A stretch of DNA of 64,000 nucleotides, from positions 1 through 64,000 of the forward strand of contig DF239104.1 of NCBI GenBank assembly GCA_000507305.1, read 5' to 3'. The notes under the pieces are model-generated. The model had not been told where the DNA came from and did no database searches. It saw only the letters and a list, made by a program, of their open reading frames with translations. Every line of letters starts with the position of its first letter. Within the stretch, counting starts at the first letter, position 1. Source of the stretch: Breviolum minutum Mf 1.05b.01 (taxonomy: Eukaryota; Sar; Dinophyceae; Suessiales; Symbiodiniaceae). The translations under genes were made by a program, and so were the position numbers. This document shows positions 22,877 to 36,118 of this stretch, in pieces.

Positions 22877-23440
22877 CTACAACTCACTTGCTGTCTAGAT
22901 TGTATCGAAACAGAATCGTCTGTATGACCCACAATGTCCATACCAAATATCATTGCGGTAAGACCAGGAGGTCTTTCTTTTTTCTTGTTTTTTCCTGATT
23001 GTGTTGGTCCTGTCGCAAGGATACTTCACATCTGTCTATGGTCCGGATGCCGAGATCTCGTGAATCGTTTGTCCGTCCAAACGAAGCTGAGTTGGGATAA
23101 TAAAGTATCCCATAGGATCAATGTATGGTGTATACCAGTAGTGCCCGGACAAGCCGGGGGCGGAAGTTTCCAAAAGGAAAAGAGCTATATAGCACAGAAA
23201 TAATTTGCCTATAGAATGTGTGCAAGGCGACCGACCAGCGCGATGCCCAAATCATTTCTTTGCTGTGAACGAGCCTTCTGCCGTTCCATGGTGGTGATGT
23301 ATTGCGCTTTAAAGTGAAGTGTTTTGATGTCTTGATGTCTGTTGCGGGGTCAGGTCATGTGATGGTCACATCATTTGATGCGATGTGATGGCTTGTGTTG
23401 TGTCATGTCACGTGATGCAATGCGATGTCATGGTGATGAG

Positions 23441-23804
23441 CTGTACTACTCCAGTACTACTCTGTACTACAAGTACTACTCCAATACTACTCCGTACTAC
23501 AAATACTACTCTGTACTACTCCAGTACTACCTTGTACTACAAAGTACTACTCAAGTACTACTCTGTACTACAAAGTACTACTCAAGTACTACAAAGTACT
23601 ACTCAAGTACTACAAGGTACTACTCCAGTACTTCCTTGTACTACAAAGTACTACTCCAGTACTAACTTGTACTACAAAGTACTACTCCAGTACTAACTTG
23701 TACTACAAAGTATTACTCCAGTACTAACTTGTACTACAATGTATTACTCCAGTACTAACTTGTACTACAAAGTACTACTCCAGCACTACCCTGTACTACA
23801 AAGT
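23441..23804. repeat. TACTAC-based minisatellite, about 31-bp unit
   Basis: Units of TACTACTCCAG + TACTAACTTG + TACTACAAAG, more irregular at the left. The array runs into the assembly gap. Confidence 0.9.
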
Positions 23805-24523
23805 NNNNNNNNNNNNNNNNNNNNNNNNNNNNNNNNNNNNNNNNNNNNNNNNNNNNNNNNNNNNNNNNNNNNNNNNNNNNNNNNNNNNNNNNNNNNNNNN
23901 NNNNNNNNNNNNNNNNNNNNNNNNNNNNNNNNNNNNNNNNNNNNNNNNNNNNNNNNNNNNNNNNNNNNNNNNNNNNNNNNNNNNNNNNNNNNNNNNNNNN
24001 NNNNNNNNNNNNNNNNNNNNNNNNNNNNNNNNNNNNNNNNNNNNNNNNNNNNNNNNNNNNNNNNNNNNNNNNNNNNNNNNNNNNNNNNNNNNNNNNNNNN
24101 NNNNNNNNNNNNNNNNNNNNNNNNNNNNNNNNNNNNNNNNNNNNNNNNNNNNNNNNNNNNNNNNNNNNNNNNNNNNNNNNNNNNNNNNNNNNNNNNNNNN
24201 NNNNNNNNNNNNNNNNNNNNNNNNNNNNNNNNNNNNNNNNNNNNNNNNNNNNNNNNNNNNNNNNNNNNNNNNNNNNNNNNNNNNNNNNNNNNNNNNNNNN
24301 NNNNNNNNNNNNNNNNNNNNNNNNNNNNNNNNNNNNNNNNNNNNNNNNNNNNNNNNNNNNNNNNNNNNNNNNNNNNNNNNNNNNNNNNNNNNNNNNNNNN
24401 NNNNNNNNNNNNNNNNNNNNNNNNNNNNNNNNNNNNNNNNNNNNNNNNNNNNNNNNNNNNNNNNNNNNNNNNNNNNNNNNNNNNNNNNNNNNNNNNNNNN
24501 NNNNNNNNNNNNNNNNNNNNNNN
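23805..24523. other. Assembly gap (719 N)
   Basis: A run of N between two repeats of related composition; the true array length is unknown. Confidence 1.
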
Positions 24524-24560
<37 letters not shown>

Positions 24561-24690
24561 GTAGGACTACCACTACTGCGACTACTATTACTAGGACTAC
24601 TACTACTAGGACTACTACTACTACTAGGACTACTACTACTAGGACTACTACTGCTACGACTGCTACTGCTAGGACTACTATTCCTGTCAG
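24524..24690. repeat. (ACT)n triplet array
   Basis: ACT triplets with regular AGGACT interruptions, adjoining the gap. Confidence 0.9.
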
Positions 24691-25062
24691 GCTACCCAAA
24701 AGTTCGTATATCGGAAGTTTGCCACTAAATTTCCTTTGATAATATATATAATTATATAATATATACCGTGTAGATTGACCACGAACATCAACTAAATGTA
24801 GGTAATAAACCATAGATTCATCATATTGGTATATGAGCAAATCAGGGGTATGGCTTGAACTTCCAGAAACATATATACTGAAGAAACAATTTCAAACGTA
24901 TCATTGAACTTGAACTGGTCTCCAGAACCTATACATAGACGACTAGAAACATTCAAACTTAAAACCACGTTGGCAACATGAAACCCCTCAACGTATGATC
25001 ATATGTAAATTTAAAAGTAGCTAGTAAATTCAAATATATAAATCGTACTGCATCGAGTAAAT

Positions 25063-25090
25063 AAATATATATATATATATTTAGATATGT
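25063..25090. repeat. (AT)n tract; other short dinucleotide runs
   Basis: (TA)n here; (GT)n at 6274-6291, (AC)n at 18651-18667, (AC)n at 54660-54677, (TA)n at 5328-5360. Confidence 0.8.
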
Positions 25091-25140
25091 AGTATCCTGA
25101 ATGCCCCATCGTAGTGGAATATCTACCTATACCTTTACCA

Positions 25141-26624
25141 TCAATACCAGCCAAAGCTTATATCAAGCCGTTTTGTTTGCGCCGTTTCCACGTAATCAAG
25201 CATCGTTGAGCGAAAACGTAGTGGCGCCGAAAGAATCACCGTTGCATTGTGTGCTATAATTCTCCTCGAGTAGTTGCCAAGGGGCAACAGTTTTGTTGGG
25301 GCCCCGGCCGGCTCCGATTTGCTGGCTGGTGGGCGGGGCTGATTCAACTCAACGTTATCTGGGTCAAATTCGATCTCATGAACAAAAAAAAATGGCTTGA
25401 GGTTCACAAAGCAGTACTGTTGATGGCTGAAATCCTGCATCAGCTTATAGGTAGTATCCCATTATTTAGATGGTTTTATAATGTTTTATACAACCCAGGT
25501 GGTGCAGGATTTCAGCCATCAACAGTATGATGTTTTTGTTTCTCTTTAGGCCCTGTTCTCAACCTATCCTTCTAGAAGGGCAACGCCATGTAATTTGAAC
25601 CTGAGGGTACTGGGAAGGAGGAATCTGCGATCGCTGCACATCTTTTGTTTCAGTCACGAGAATGGAACACCTATATCCATATCCACGTATGGTATATTTA
25701 CCTACATGAAAACAATAAAAATCAACCAAATGTATAAAACATGTTCCATACATGGATCCAGTGGGTATACAGAATCCTTACAAAAAAAAAGCATCTGAAA
25801 CAAATCCAGGTCGGCGTTGGAACCCGTCCGATCACCCATTCAGAAGGGTCGATGAGTTGATTCAAATTGAGATGTGTTTGGTGATGTGTGAATTAAAGGG
25901 GCATACAAATCCAAACGCGCGTGCTTGTTTTACGCCCCCCCAGTTAAAAATCCGTGCAAAAAGCTCATTTTGAGGAAGCACAAGTTCCATGGAAGATAAA
26001 TTGATAAGCAGGTACCGAGTACAGCCACCTGTTTTGCGTAGATACAACAAAATTGAACTGTAATCCTGTCAAAGTCTGATGCTTCAGGGTGTTTTGTGTC
26101 CAATCATTCTGTGGCCAGGCTTAACCAGTGATGTGATTGCAGGAGGATCAGGTAACTCCAGGGTCATCGTTGTCATTTGGAGGTGTCCTTCCAGGGAACA
26201 AATGCAGTAATTACATCCCCCACCCCTCAACATGGAAATTGGTTCCTCATCAAATTGCAGTTGGAATGGGCTATGCTGGCCTGAAAGTCACGACACCTTC
26301 TCTCGCTGTATTTGGATGTCTTTGTATAAACATAAATCAGAGAAACAAAACAGTTTCATTTGTTTGTTGGTTGTAATTTCAAGTGGTTTTCTCTTCCAAA
26401 CCAAGATGTTTTGCCTCGCTTTTTGGGGGTTTTTAAAAAAAACTACGAGCGCTACATCCACAAAGAAACAACGAAAATCAACTGCCAAGAGTCTCACAAA
26501 AACCCAAATCCACCGGTTTATACACCTGTGAAATGGACCGGGTGGACCAGGGGGTTTGAGTCAAACGAGGTTTTCAAGACTTCATGTCGTTTGGCAGGAT
26601 TGAAATCGATGAAATGATGAAATT
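25141..26624 (-). CDS. Four-exon minus-strand gene fragment, C-terminal end
   Basis: Exons 26624-26526, 26280-26101, 26028-about 25925 and 25374-25141. The first three chain in phase 1 at each join: ACAG|GTGTAT with TTTCAG|GC, then ATTG|GACACA (a GA donor) with AACAG|GT. The first encodes KRHEVLKTSFDSNPLVHPV. The second contains CNYCIC, a possible metal-binding or disulfide patch. The last encodes a proline/alanine-rich start and ends ISFGWY with a TGA at 25141-25143. The last intron contains elements A3 (25671-25770) and D1 (25415-25527). The 3' edge of the third exon is not fixed. Product unrecognised. Confidence 0.65.
25415..25527. mobile_element. Element D1, 25-bp perfect inverted ends
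   Basis: Ends begin TACTGTTGATGGCTGAAATC and are perfectly inverted over 25 bp. It lies in the last intron of the 25-26.6 kb gene, 41 bp before the acceptor. Confidence 0.8.
25671..25770. mobile_element. Element A3; further A copies elsewhere
   Basis: Ends resemble CCATGTATGGTATATTTACC and its complement. Other A copies: 6027-6114, 51069-51111 (half), 57846-57899 (half), 60927-60975 (half), and fragments near 24787, 43056, 44576 and 45331. Confidence 0.6.
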
Positions 26625-27862
26625 CTAAATTGCAAAGGTGGTGTATCCCTAGGAATCCCAGGTATGTCCTAAGAAAAGGGATTACCGCTACAGGATTGGA
26701 ACCCGCAATCCATCCTATGTTGCCGATCCGGGAGGGGGAGAAAACCGGACTCTTAGGGAGGGAAAATCTCCCAACCCTGAATTCAATGGAAGTAACCTAT
26801 GCCATTGTGATTGATTTTTTCCATCAATATCACACCATCCCTTTTAAATAGCGCGAAATCTAAGAATCCCCATCTAATCCTCTAAAGAATGATTTTGGTG
26901 CCTTTTTGTTGTCAAATGAGTTGATCATTGAAAAAACCTTAAGTTGATAGGACCGGATTTAGGAGTAGCTTATTATGGTTGGCAAAATATAACTCACTAA
27001 AATAATTCTCATCTGGCCGCAGAATAGACTCACCACCAATCTCTCTTCCATGTTATCCGTATCAAATAAAAATGAAATAGAGAAAAAGAGATACTTTAAG
27101 ATAAACTTGAATGAGACAGTAGTCCTTTGAGAGCAAGGAAAAATGTTGAGCAGAACAATTGACCTGTCTGAGAAAGGAAAGCTCTTTGTTTGGGTTTTAT
27201 GAAATTATTTTTACTACATTTGATTGGCATTTCTATTTTTTTCTAATCCAGCAGTCAGGAATGTTGGGGTTGGTATAATATCCATTCAATGTATCAGTTC
27301 ATCCTCTCATTGACATGGTCTTTGTTATTTTGTTTGTTGCGGGCTAACTGGATTGGATCACCATTAAGGTGTTTTTTTTGTGTGGTTTTTCTTCCAATTA
27401 ATTTTCAATGTCATCAATTTCTTTTTTGTTTTGTTCAATGCACAAAAAACAAGTACGACAAAGTCAAACCTATTTTGGCTTCATGAATCAAACCTCACAA
27501 GCGGTTCATACCAAAGCTGTACCAGGCAAAAAAAAACATGCCACTTCTCTAAGTCAACTTCTGAAACCAAACTAACAACTGTCACTGAACCAAACAAAAA
27601 ATGCAAACATCATGGAATCATGGATATAGAAAAAAACAAAACAGATATGTCAACATGAACAAGGTCCAATCATCATTGAAAATTCAAATGGCAATGTAAT
27701 GAAATTGTTCGACTCTCCGACCCTTGGACAGGTACAAACCTTGGACCCTTGGACCGATTAAGGCATCACCCCCCCTTTCAGGACCCTAAAAATGAAGATT
27801 TTGGAGGTTGAACATGATGGTTCCTTTGCCTTTTTTTGGGGGAAGTTTTTTAGGTTCCAAAA

Positions 27863-27952
27863 CCCATAGAATCCATGTATGGTATATTTACCTACATTTA
27901 CCATAAACATCAACCACATGTAGGTAATTATACCATACATGGATTGTATGGG
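27863..27952. mobile_element. Element A4, best-preserved A copy
   Basis: CCCATAGAATCCATGTATGG...CCATACATGGATTGTATGGG with inner ATATTTACCTACATTTACC / CACATGTAGGTAATTAT arms. Confidence 0.75.
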
Positions 27953-28568
27953 AAGTGCTGCTTTTCAACAGTCTACCGAACTTTGGAAATAGTGGATTGA
28001 CAATCTGGCTGTCTTCCATGTAAAAACTCCTATTGAAAAACCAATTGGCATGAAACGAAAAGCAAAACTTGTAAGTTCGTGCCCCATGCCCTAGTCTTCC
28101 AAAATAACCTTCCCAGGTTTGGTCTCTTGTTTTTTTGTCCAAACAACGTCCCCCCCAAAGTGTTTGGAAGCACCCAGCCCTTTCACTCTTCTTGGATGCC
28201 CACTTTTTTCCCTTGGAAACGAGCCTGGAAAAATCCAGCTAACTCCTGGGCTGATTCTCTGCCGAAACCAAGGAAACTTTAGAGCGTTGCTAATTTAAAG
28301 AAATCATTGGACTATGTGATATTGTATGTGATAAGTGATATAGATACACTTAGTAAATTGGAAAAATATACAATCAATACTGTGTTTATTCAAACTACCT
28401 TGCGTTGATCGCTATATTATTTTTCAGCGAACGGGACATCCTCACCAAAATAGAGCTGGCTTCTTCCCTGGAGGTTTTTTTGGGAATCGTCGATCTGTCC
28501 TCAAAAACCATTGGAGTTTTGATGATTTTTGTTAGAGCCGATTCTTTCAGAAAACTATATTGATGATA

Positions 28569-28665
28569 ATATCCCATAGGATCCATGTATGGAATATTCA
28601 CCTACATTTGGGTGGTTTAATGGTAAATGTAGATACATATACCATACATGGATGGTATGGGATAT
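28569..28665. mobile_element. Element A5
   Basis: ATATCCCATAGGATCCATG / CATGGATGGTATGGGATAT ends. Confidence 0.75.
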
Positions 28666-28979
28666 GAAACCCACTCAGGAAAGGATCTTTTTTACAAAGT
28701 AAAAACTGAAATCACCACGGGGTCCACCGGAGACACGGAGGTCTCTCGTGGCCTATTGAAGCATGGAAATTTCTAAGAGCGCTCATGAGATCTCCCCAGT
28801 CCAAACTCCTAAATCTTTTACAAGTCAAGTACCCTCCCTCCCATAATCATGGAACGAGTTCAAAATAGGTCCCTCCAATATAGGAGCTACTAGTACCTGT
28901 TTAATACCCCGCCGTTTTCCACTTCCATTAATAACTTCGGGGAAGAGTGCCCTCCACCACCCTAGTCTTCCAGTCATAC

Positions 28980-29080
28980 CTTGTGAGTACGTGTTCCGGG
29001 GACATGGCAACCAGCGTCCAGTGAACCATCGGGACACATCACCGTCCGAGGCTCTAAGTCTCCACGGACACATTTGAAAG
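28980..29080 (-). CDS. Cysteine-containing coding exon
   Basis: A 101-nt minus-strand exon with acceptor GTTCAG|CT (phase 1) and donor CACAAG|GTATG (phase 0). It encodes VRGDLEPRTVMCPDGSLDAG and contains three cysteines in 33 residues, as in extracellular disulfide-rich repeats. A second frame is also long and open here, but it does not end at a splice donor. The adjoining (GTT)n tract starts about 75 bp upstream. Confidence 0.5.
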
Positions 29081-29157
29081 CTGAACTTTTTTCGATGCCT
29101 CGTATTATAAAGCAAGTGAAGTTGGGGTGTTATTGAAGTTTATGATTTTTTTTCTTG

Positions 29158-29330
29158 TCGTTGTTGTTGTTGTTGTTGTTGCTGTTGTTGTTGTTGTTGC
29201 TGTTGTTGTTGTTGTTGTTGCTGTTGTTGTTGTTGTTGCTGTTGTTGTTGTTGTTGTTGTTGTTGTCGTTGTCGTTGTTGCTGTTGTTGGTGGTGGTGGT
29301 TGTTGTTGTTGGTGGTGGTGGTGGTGGGAC
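29158..29330. repeat. (GTT)n triplet array
   Basis: GTT with interspersed GCT and a final GGT block. Confidence 0.95.
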
Positions 29331-29659
29331 AAACTAATTCAATGACCCGTTTTTTTACAGCATCTTTTTACCAACCCTGAAACCAATATAAGCCTGAAAA
29401 AAACATTTTTTTGCATGACATCTCCTTCTGGGACCCTTTTTTTGGGCCAGATATTCATAAACGAAAAACAACCTCAGTTTTTTTGGGGTTGAAAACTCAA
29501 CAAATCATTTCATGCTACATCTTGTTTCCCGCCATGGCAACTTTCCGGAGAAAAAAAACATCTCCCATACTGTTGATGCTTCAGAAATCCGGTAAACTCA
29601 CCAGTTTGAGGTTGGTAGGTTATCCCATCATTTTTTAGCAGGATTTTATATATGTTTTA

Positions 29660-29910
29660 GCACCATCCAAACGGTGGTTGTTTCCTTGGGAATTCTGAAC
29701 CATCAAACAGCATCTCCAAGTTCCACCTGTTTCCCAACCCAAGGTACTGGTACGAGACACCAGCGAAGAAGCTGAAGGCGGCACGGAGCCATGTACCGAA
29801 TGGAGAACCACACCAGGCCTGGCATTGGCATGGCCGTGGCCGTGGATAAGGCGAAGTTACCCATGAATGAATCGATGTATTTCCACCATGGGAACCCCAC
29901 GGTTCCTTCA
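29660..29910 (-). CDS. GC-rich coding exon, frame ambiguous
   Basis: The block is markedly richer in G+C than its flanks and open in two minus-strand frames. One encodes a methionine- and proline-rich hydrophobic stretch (MGNFALSTATAMPMPGLVWF). The other encodes a likely membrane segment followed by an aromatic-rich stretch (AAFSFFAGVSYQYLGLG). Two exons with a short intron between frames is possible. A P-family element abuts the upstream side (29888-29999). Product unrecognised; membrane protein suggested by composition. Confidence 0.45.
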
Positions 29911-32900
29911 TTTTTAGGGGTTATAACTATTTCACCCCATATGTTGGGAGTTTTTTTTCAGCCTTCATTTTTTCATGGGTTGTTGGGGTCCAAAGGTATT
30001 TCCTGTTGAACGTGGGGATTTTCCAGGCTGTGTTCGTTAGTTTTCAGGGGTGTAAAGATGGTAAAATATGGTATACATCCATGTCGAGATCGACCCATCT
30101 CCGCGAACAAAGACGGGTGTCATGGCGAAATTCATGGTGGAACAGGGGGTTGGCAAAAGGGTACCCTCCAGCAAACAAGTCCTAATATTATCACCTAAAA
30201 TTCGTGGACTTAAAAGTAAAAAGACTAACTCCCACCAAAAAAAACAACAGCAACTGGTTTTTGTTTTTTGAGGGGTAAAAAGTTGAACATACTGACATCC
30301 AGTGGCAAACCGTTGGGTGAGGGAAAAGTATGCTTTTTTTTTGTGGCTTACAAACATGTTCTCAGAATCAGTATGTAGAGGGCTGGATGTCCGACAAGGA
30401 GATGAACCAAACGTGAGGTCTCTTTTGTTTCATGACACTAGGCCACTATGGGTGGTTCTGTGGTTGAATATTCAGGGCTGCCTGGTGGTTCAGGTTCCAT
30501 GTTTGCATTCCTTCAAGTAAAAAGTAACAAACAAAAACAAGCCAACTTCATGGTGGGCACAGTTAGCAAAAGGGTGCGCTAACTGCCGGGAATCAAGTCC
30601 TAAAATCCCACCAAACCAGGAAAGCCTATAATAGTGCCTTGGAATGGGTTATATGATGTTATATGTTAATTCCCAAAAGGCTAAAAGGGAAATGATCATC
30701 GCATATCATCACAAGTCTTTCCAAAACCAACAGTGTTTTTGTTGACTTTCTGATGAACTTCACCTTGGTCTTCCTTGAAAAGAGAGTTCCCTCACTAAAA
30801 TACCAAGCTTGGCCTTGGGGAAGGTTGGTTGGAGGTCGTGTGATGTGGCGAGTCTTAAACCGCCTGTTTTGGGTGAAGTTGCGTTCAAACAGATTGATGT
30901 TTTAGCTGCTAAAAAGCGTTGATTCTTCACAAGTCTTAGTTTTAAAACATAGATTTGGATCAATCAACAGTATGAATCAGCAACCCTACTGCCATCACTG
31001 CTCAAACACACCGATCCCAATAGACTGTGGCTATAGGGACTCACCATTCAGATGCCTCCCCAACTTGTTCACCTTTGTTTTTTTCTTCCACAAAAAACAG
31101 CACCTGGGAGATCAAACAAATTGGATAAACGCGTGGTACTATACGTGAAAGAACCACCAAATTAATACCTGACTTGTGTGTGTTTTTTTAGAAATACCGG
31201 ATCTTACAAAATTTACAAAACTGATCCAGTAATACGCAACTTACAACAAACCAGGGAAATCCTCTCTAACCTTCCATTTCTCCACGTTTCCAGCTTCCCC
31301 GTGTTTTTTTTGTTTCAATATGACCTGGAAATCAGGGATGATGGGACTCCACTTGGTGTAGCACTTCCAGGGGGAAGACCTCACCGAAAGTAGATGGCGC
31401 AACGCCGCCCCCAATTTTTGGTGGCGATTTGTAAGGGGATATGATAAACCAATACATGGGAGTTGAGCCATCGATCCTTTCCAGGTGGTTTTTAGCATGA
31501 AACAAAATCCAACCCATCCATTTTTCAGGTGCAAACTCGCTGTTAGTTTCAGGGAGGGTATAGGTATCTCATAAAAATTGCGCTCGGACTCCAAATAATA
31601 TGCATGGCATGTTACTTCTAGCCTGTAATTTTTGTGACACCCCCATGGTACACTAAATGTGTATCCAATGTCATGGGATAGTAGTGGAAATAAGCTTTGT
31701 ATCTATATTTATGCTACCCTGTTGTCAAAACCATCTGTTTTAAGGCCCCAGGGGTGTCATTAGGAGGGTCTGGTATTTCCATAGGAGGGGTCAGGATTCT
31801 TAGGGTAATTACTAATACTGCTATCTCAATAAAAACGATATATCCTCAATTTGATGATGTTTGCCATGTAAAAAAATGGACCTATAGAAGATCCCACAAT
31901 AAAACCAGGACTCATGCCATGACACCCCACAGGTGGCTTTTTTTCAGTGACCGAAATATACTGAAGAACATTGTTTCAGTGTCGATGTTGTCAATATACT
32001 CTTGATTTTTGGAATTCCAACAACACGCCACAAACCACGGAACCACGAAGAAAACATGAAATGATACATCCTTTTCCAGAGGGAAATACCTCCTGAGTCG
32101 CAAAGGTGATTGTTTGAGTATACGTTTTTGATGGTCCTAATATCTTCAGATTCACAGCATTTGGATTTCTATGAGTCTATGAGTTAAGTTCCAAAAAACC
32201 CGACCAACAAAAATCCAATCAAATCTACACCAACCCCACATGTCACTGGATCTAAGGAAAAAACAACTGGAGCTGCAACAAACCCTTGAGGTCACACATA
32301 AACATCATAAACAAGGGGGATGTCAGGGATCAACGTGGAAACCCTTGACGCTTCGGATTGTTTCAAATATTTGGAAGATTTCCTGGACCCAGGATGGGTG
32401 TTTTGGGCTGGGAGGCAAATCCCAGGAATTGTTGGGTGTTCACTTGGTCCTTGTTGGTTGAATGGAGAGTCGCCTCGAGTCCCAATCCGTTCATCGAATC
32501 ATATATGTTCATGGTTGCTGCAGTCGTTACACATAAATCATTGTATAAAAACACGTAAGTTGATTTTCCAATATCATCCCTCAATCATATTATGCCATAT
32601 ACTATATGATGTTTTAGTACGCAAACACATTTCAATTACAGAGTATACACCATCTCATACTATAATGTCGGAAATCAGTTTGGTATCATATCATCTCTCT
32701 TAATGTGCCGTCTTTGAGGCTTTGTTTTTAGTACCTCTTCTGCTGAACCCCTGTAGTCTCCGCACCCTTTCCGATTCATAGATTCCAACAATTCCCGACA
32801 TTTCAACACCATGCCACGTTCGGAGGCAACCGTTGCAATGGCTAGAAACCCAAGAACTCGCATCCTGCGATGGAAACCCATCCGAAACAAGTGGGGAAAA

Positions 32901-33469
32901 GTGCAATCATCCAATAGGCTCCAAAGCGAAGTAGCTCCATGTTGACAAAACTTTTGAGATCTACCACGAAACATATGAGTGTTCATTCAACTGAAATTAG
33001 ATATTATCTGTTATCATTCTGGGTCCCAATGTCCATAAAAAAGAGGAAGGCGCAAAGTACCCTAGAACCTGCGAATAAAACCTTAGATTGGATTTTACCT
33101 TGCAAACCTTTGACCTTTTTGTGGATCATATGCAAAATCTCATCAAACATAATCATTCAATTCCGAGCTTCCCATCGCCCTTTCTATATATGATTAAAAA
33201 AAGCATCAAACAAAACAAGTATCTGCACGGATTTCATTATTATTGACTTGGGGATCATCACATCCATATTGGGGGATCATCACATCCATATATTGCAACC
33301 CATTTTTGAGGTCTTTTCACATGTGCCCTTGTTGTTTTTTTCCGGATCTTCACTGTGAAATCTACCTGGCCAGCATATCAAAAATCCATCTTTAAAGGAA
33401 TGAGTCAGAGGTGTGTTTTTGGGTCGCATCATGTCATACTGAAAGAACACTGAAATTCACGCCACTCCA

Positions 33470-33605
33470 CTCCAACCAACCAACCCAAGTTTTTTTCTGA
33501 GATGTTGGAACATCAACCAACCAACCAACATGTTCATCCAACCACCCAACCAACCAACCAACCAAACTACCATCCAACCAACCCAACCAACCAACCCAAG
33601 GTCCT
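33470..33605. repeat. (CCAA)n/(CCAAC)n tract
   Basis: Blocks of CCAACCAA separated by unique sequence. Confidence 0.85.
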
Positions 33606-34054
33606 ATAGAACATCAACATGAAGCTATTTCCCAAACTGCTGCCATCAGCTTCCACCGCGGAAGCGCAAAAAGGTAACTTCGACGAGTTTTTTCCCAAAC
33701 CCGCGGGGGTTGCGAAGCTAAGAAACCGAAAATCATGGCAGGTGCGGCGGTGGGGAGATCAAAGCAAGGATCTGGGGCAAATTTCTATAGTTCCTAAACC
33801 TGAATTTGGTAAACTTTAATAGCAATATGGAATATCCACCATTTTTAATAGGAAATACATCTTCAATCCGGGTCCATTTTCCAGCCTGCTATGTTTGAAT
33901 ACCGGAGTGTGAGGGGATTTGGGGAGGATTCCCTTCCTCAAACATCGTTTGTGTAACTGCCAACTTCTTTGGGGTCGGTCCATCTGTCTAATGATGGCAC
34001 GGATTCCTCTACCTACTAGTCGTCTTGAACTATATGCCCCTGAAGTTTACCCTC

Positions 34055-34170
34055 AAACTAACATAGTACCTAAAAATGGGCCTTCCCAAAAGGAAACTAT
34101 AGTATTCCAACCATCCATTTTCAGGTGCGAACTGTTAGGTTTCAGGGGGTGTAACATCTTCACCCCTGAA
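34055..34170. repeat. Dispersed TTTCAGGTGC...TTTCAGGG repeat
   Basis: A block of the type CCATCCATTTTCAGGTGC then CTGTTAG-TTTCAGGG recurs at about 17385-17445, 31510-31560, 37470-37530 and 47235-47285. Ends are hard to set, so it is listed as a repeat, not an element. Confidence 0.5.
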
Positions 34171-36024
34171 AAAAGGGCCCCAGGGCCCCCCCTAAAAGGA
34201 GAGGATCATCTTTTTTTAGCATCATTTTTCAGTGGCTATCTTCCAAACTTTCCAGGGGTTGTATAGGGATGACCTCTTCATTAGCAACACTTGGGCTTTT
34301 TCCCCTACCCCTCTAGGGAACGAATCCGAATCCCATCACAGGGGGAAAGCCGGAACATCATCTATATAACTCAAAAGTGCTAAACACTGGTAGGGGGATA
34401 TGTCACGACTCCCTGGATGGTATATAACTGTTGGATATGTGGGTTTTTCTCCTAAACCTGAGGCAGCCAGGTATACAACTGGGGCGATTTCTAGGGTAAA
34501 ATGGGGGTGAAATATCACCTTTACAACTAGGGATTTCGGCCCCGTACTACAAAAAATAGCTAGAATCCAGTTGAGGAAGTTGTGTGTCCCTAAGAAATCA
34601 TGCACATCATGGAAAAAACATGAACAATCGAAAATGGGTTCCTTCAAAAATCTAAGATGAACATGTTTTGTTTACTGTATAAGTCATGTTTCACTGTCGT
34701 CTAAACCATGTATCGTTTGCCTATCCACTGTTTCTAAATGTATATACACATGAGTCTACCTACATATATTACATATATTGTATATACAGCTAAGTGACAA
34801 AAATATGATTCTACACCAAGAAACACTGATGTATGTATATGTTACTTGGATTTTCTGAACGTTATACACCATAGACACACGACAGTTGCGTGTACATGGT
34901 CCCAGGATCATCAAACAATGTATATAGTCAAGCAAATGACGGCAAATGAGCCACCACTGGTAATAATCATGGTAAATCCCCAAAAAAGAAAATCAAACAA
35001 CACTGATTGCTCACAAACATACCAAAGTGATCACATGGTTGGTCAATGCCTTGGGGTCCTTTCACAAATGTGCATCTGCATACGTTAATGTAATGATATA
35101 ATGATATCATAACTGGAAACTCAGGTAAATCATGTTTTGAACCAATCCCACTCAAATGGAGGAACTCATTGTCACCTTCAAATCCTAGAATTACGTTGGA
35201 AGTCACTTTTATGCCCCAACAACATCTCGTTGATGTACAATTTGGATACCAATGAATAGCATGAAAAGAAAGAAGCTAGAGGATGATCCTACTCAAACTG
35301 GACTATTTCTTGAACAGACTTGCAGAAAGGCTTATTTTACTCACTTCTGATGGTGAAAAATCATGAACATCTAAGGGTTACCCCGCAGAAAGTCACCCCC
35401 CCGAATCAAAATCAGGCCTTATGAACGGATCATTAACCAACCATCATCCCCCACTCGGATGGGCCGGCTTCATTTCCTAATTAGGTGCAACTGAGCCACG
35501 AAAAAAAAAAACACAAAATCCTTATGACTTTCCATTGAATCCTGGTGGTTTAACTCCGGGAATCCTATACTTTCATGCTTTTTTTTTTTTAAGCTTCCCG
35601 TAACTGGGCAGGTCTTCATCCCCAACAAATAGCCCTAAAGTTCTGCCTCGCAAAAATGACATCTCCAGGTGAAAAGCTTCGCCATCCTCCGTAAGCGTGA
35701 AGGAACCAACAAAAGAACACGATGTGGTGCCCCAAATTGGCAATAAAATCAATTAAATCACATGGCAGGAAGGATCGAACTGACTTAAAAAAAACATTTT
35801 CTGAAGTTTGGGGCACATTGCTTCTTCATCTATAAATTGACATCTTCATTTCAACTTGCTAGAGATAATTGATGGAGCTCTCAAGCAATATGAAGGCTGT
35901 GAGTGTTAGGAGAACCCGAAGGGTATCCAACGACAAATCCAAACCATTTCACCACCTCACACACGAATTACCAAGACACTTGGGGAATCCGAGTACCCCA
36001 GGTCTCAAGAAACAGTTGGGGTGA

Positions 36025-36118
36025 TTGCAAAAATAGGGGTATCCCAAAATGGATGGTTTATAATGGAAACCCCTATTAAAATGGATGATTTGGGGGTACC
36101 ACCATTTTAGGAAACCAC
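36025..36118. mobile_element. Element G1
   Basis: Shares with G2 a 60-plus bp core that is almost identical (GGATGGTTTATAATGGAAA, ATGGATGATTTGGGGGTACC). The outer arms are more diverged. Confidence 0.65.

Noticed and set aside
23739-24840. Open frames of more than 300 codons across the gap
   Set aside because: They consist mostly of N and of repeat translations.
29105-29345. Open frames over the GTT array
   Set aside because: Low-complexity translations of the triplet repeat.
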